NCBI GenBank assembly: GCA_023138975.1
Contig: JAGLON010000031.1
Span: 1-64,000, forward strand
Reading direction: 5' to 3'
Source: Candidatus Zixiibacteriota bacterium
Lineage (GTDB): Bacteria; Zixibacteria; MSB-5A5; GN15; JAAZOE01
DNA length: 64,000 nucleotides
Made by a program: the position numbers and the translations under genes
Shown here: positions 63,016 to 64,000 of the stretch, one piece after another
Position numbering within the stretch: the first letter of the stretch is position 1
Layout: the number at the start of each line of letters is the position of its first letter
Notes under the pieces: generated by a model
Told to the model about the DNA's origin: nothing
Databases searched by the model: none
The model's input: only the letters and a program-made list of their open reading frames with translations

Positions 63016-63264
63016 ATGTTGTTTTGGTGCGCAATACTGTTTGTTTTAGGGGTGGCTGCGTTTTTAGACTCTGTGTTCAATTATGGGGAAATTTTCCGTC
63101 AGATCAATTCTGTTTTGTTTTTATTGATTTCGCTGGCGGTTTTAGTGCGTACTACATCGAAACAACGGCAGGCAAAAAGCGAACGGCTTCAGCAGCGTGT
63201 TGAAGAATTAGAGCAAAAAGTAGTTAATTTGGCGGTTCCGGAAGACAAGTCTGTAGTTTCCTGA
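63016..63264 (+). CDS. Small membrane-anchored coiled-coil protein
   Basis: The 82-residue protein has two hydrophobic segments (about 1-18 and 32-44) and a C-terminal coiled coil (QAKSERLQQRVEELEQKVVNL). GGAGG six bases before the ATG supports this frame over an overlapping one at 62979-63203. No family is recognised, and it lies between the DUF2723 gene and a TPR gene. Function unknown. Confidence 0.6.
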   Translation: MLFWCAILFVLGVAAFLDSVFNYGEIFRQINSVLFLLISLAVLVRTTSKQRQAKSERLQQRVEELEQKVVNLAVPEDKSVVS

Positions 63265-63271
63265 TTATTGC

Positions 63272-64000
63272 CTATATTTGCTCAGCATCAGTCTCTTTTC
63301 TCAGAATACTGCGTACCTCAGCCGCAAAGGGGTATTTGGGGAAGTTCTCAAGCAGTTCTCGGTATATGGTAATTGCCTCTTCTTTACGTTCAGCCAGTGG
63401 TAATAGAATATCAGCTTTTAATTTATGTCCGTACGGTGTGAAATAAGATTCTGTATATTTGTTTGACAGGCTGTCTAATGATGCCAGTGCCCCCTTGGTA
63501 TTCTCATTCTCGACTCTCAACTCGGCGAGTCTCAAATAGGAGATCGGAGCCAAGGTGGGAATATCAACCAGGCATATCTTTACCAGATAAAACTCAAGCG
63601 AGTCAGAATTCTTTGTATAACGATGGTATTCTGCCGCTGAAAACAGGTCCATTTGGTTTTTAGCCGTAGAGCCCGCCTCGCTGATAATCAACGTATATTG
63701 AATAGCATCGTTGACAAACATTCCTTTAGGATAGCGCGATATGATTTTTCTAAAACGGCCGTTGGCGGTACTGAAATCTCCAGTAAAAACCGAAATCATA
63801 GCCTGAATGTATTCTATTTGTTCGGCAAAATCCTCATTGAGGTTTCTCGTCAATAATTCTCTATAAATTGCTGACGCAGAATCAAGATTATTCAAGTAAA
63901 CATACATATCGGCCAGGGAAAATCGGGCCATGACATCGTAGCGAGTTCCAGGAGAAGTCAACATTACCTGGCCGAGGAATTCTCTGGCTTTGTCAAAATC
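63272..64000 (-). CDS. TPR-repeat protein, N-terminus beyond the window
   Basis: The frame is open to the right edge of the window (an internal ATG is at 63964, but codons continue upstream with TPR-like DKAREFLGQV), so the gene is truncated here. The visible 240-odd residues are tandem TPR-like helices (SAIYRELL, ANGRFRKIISRYPKG, GALASLDSLSNKYT), as in outer-membrane or secreted scaffold proteins. Function cannot be assigned from this part. Confidence 0.75.
   Translation of the reverse strand, partial: DFDKAREFLGQVMLTSPGTRYDVMARFSLADMYVYLNNLDSASAIYRELLTRNLNEDFAEQIEYIQAMISVFTGDFSTANGRFRKIISRYPKGMFVNDAIQYTLIISEAGSTAKNQMDLFSAAEYHRYTKNSDSLEFYLVKICLVDIPTLAPISYLRLAELRVENENTKGALASLDSLSNKYTESYFTPYGHKLKADILLPLAERKEEAITIYRELLENFPKYPFAAEVRSILRKETDAEQI

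Noticed and set aside
62979-63203. A 74-codon frame overlapping the small coiled-coil protein.
   Set aside because: The frame at 63016 has a good GGAGG site and a sensible membrane plus coiled-coil protein; this one does not.
1-64000. CRISPR arrays, prophage or insertion sequences.
   Set aside because: No regularly spaced repeats, phage structural genes or transposase frames were seen; the dispersed repeats are irregular in position.

Overview
The window is a bacterial chromosome segment of moderate GC content. Several traits suggest the FCB side of the bacterial tree, with candidate phylum Zixibacteria or a close relative the best guess. These are secreted proteins ending in NPFNP-type sorting domains, a cohesin/dockerin/BACON-like mosaic protein, a DUF2723 (TMEM260-like) membrane protein, and an FtsE-FtsX-EnvC-like set next to a DNA polymerase III delta' gene. 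That placement is inference from gene content; there is no rRNA here. One tRNA (Gln, CTG) is present. No phage, transposase gene or CRISPR array was seen.

Region 1 (about 0.4-11.1 kb) is an ion-homeostasis island. A minus-strand operon encodes a sensor kinase, a CBS-pair protein, a response-regulator receiver domain fused to a DASS/SLC13 transporter, a stand-alone receiver protein and a Kef-type antiporter. Beside it lie an NhaR-type regulator and, divergently, an HPF-like small protein, a TerC/Alx protein and NhaA. A CBS + DASS module of the same kind, without the receiver domain, recurs at 42.3-44.5 kb.

Region 2 (11.2-21.4 kb) is a sigma-54 style two-component pair followed by a promoter region with palindromes, a CRP/FNR-like site and a -24/-12-like element. 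Behind it is a redox operon: a small Cys-rich protein, a NuoE/HoxE-like protein, a NuoF-GltD fusion, an Fe-S protein and an FMN glutamate-synthase-domain protein. A strong terminator closes it. The likely product is an NAD(P)H-linked iron-sulfur flavoprotein complex of uncertain reaction, and it is one of the two best candidates for an undescribed system. The other is the receiver-transporter fusion.

Region 3 (21.6-33.4 kb) holds cell-surface and accessory genes: cohesin-type secreted proteins, VanZ-like, FRG-domain, DUF819, a lipoprotein with a degenerate M23-like fold and a GT39-like membrane protein. Region 4 (33.4-58.6 kb) carries mostly housekeeping genes: secA, rsgA, an MCE protein, a GH57 glucanotransferase, yajC-def-fmt-rng and a cell-division/peptidoglycan cluster whose FtsE-like protein has lost its catalytic motifs. 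Region 5 (58.6-64 kb) has a tandem pair of small envelope proteins, a large DUF2723 protein, a small coiled-coil membrane protein and a truncated TPR protein.

Several intergenic stretches (1-408, 22.0-22.6, 28.5-29.0, 41.6-42.3, 45.7-46.0 and 51.9-52.8 kb) are mosaics of short dispersed palindromic repeats, including 78-96 bp elements bounded by GTCAT inverted ends and a family carrying ACTATAG.
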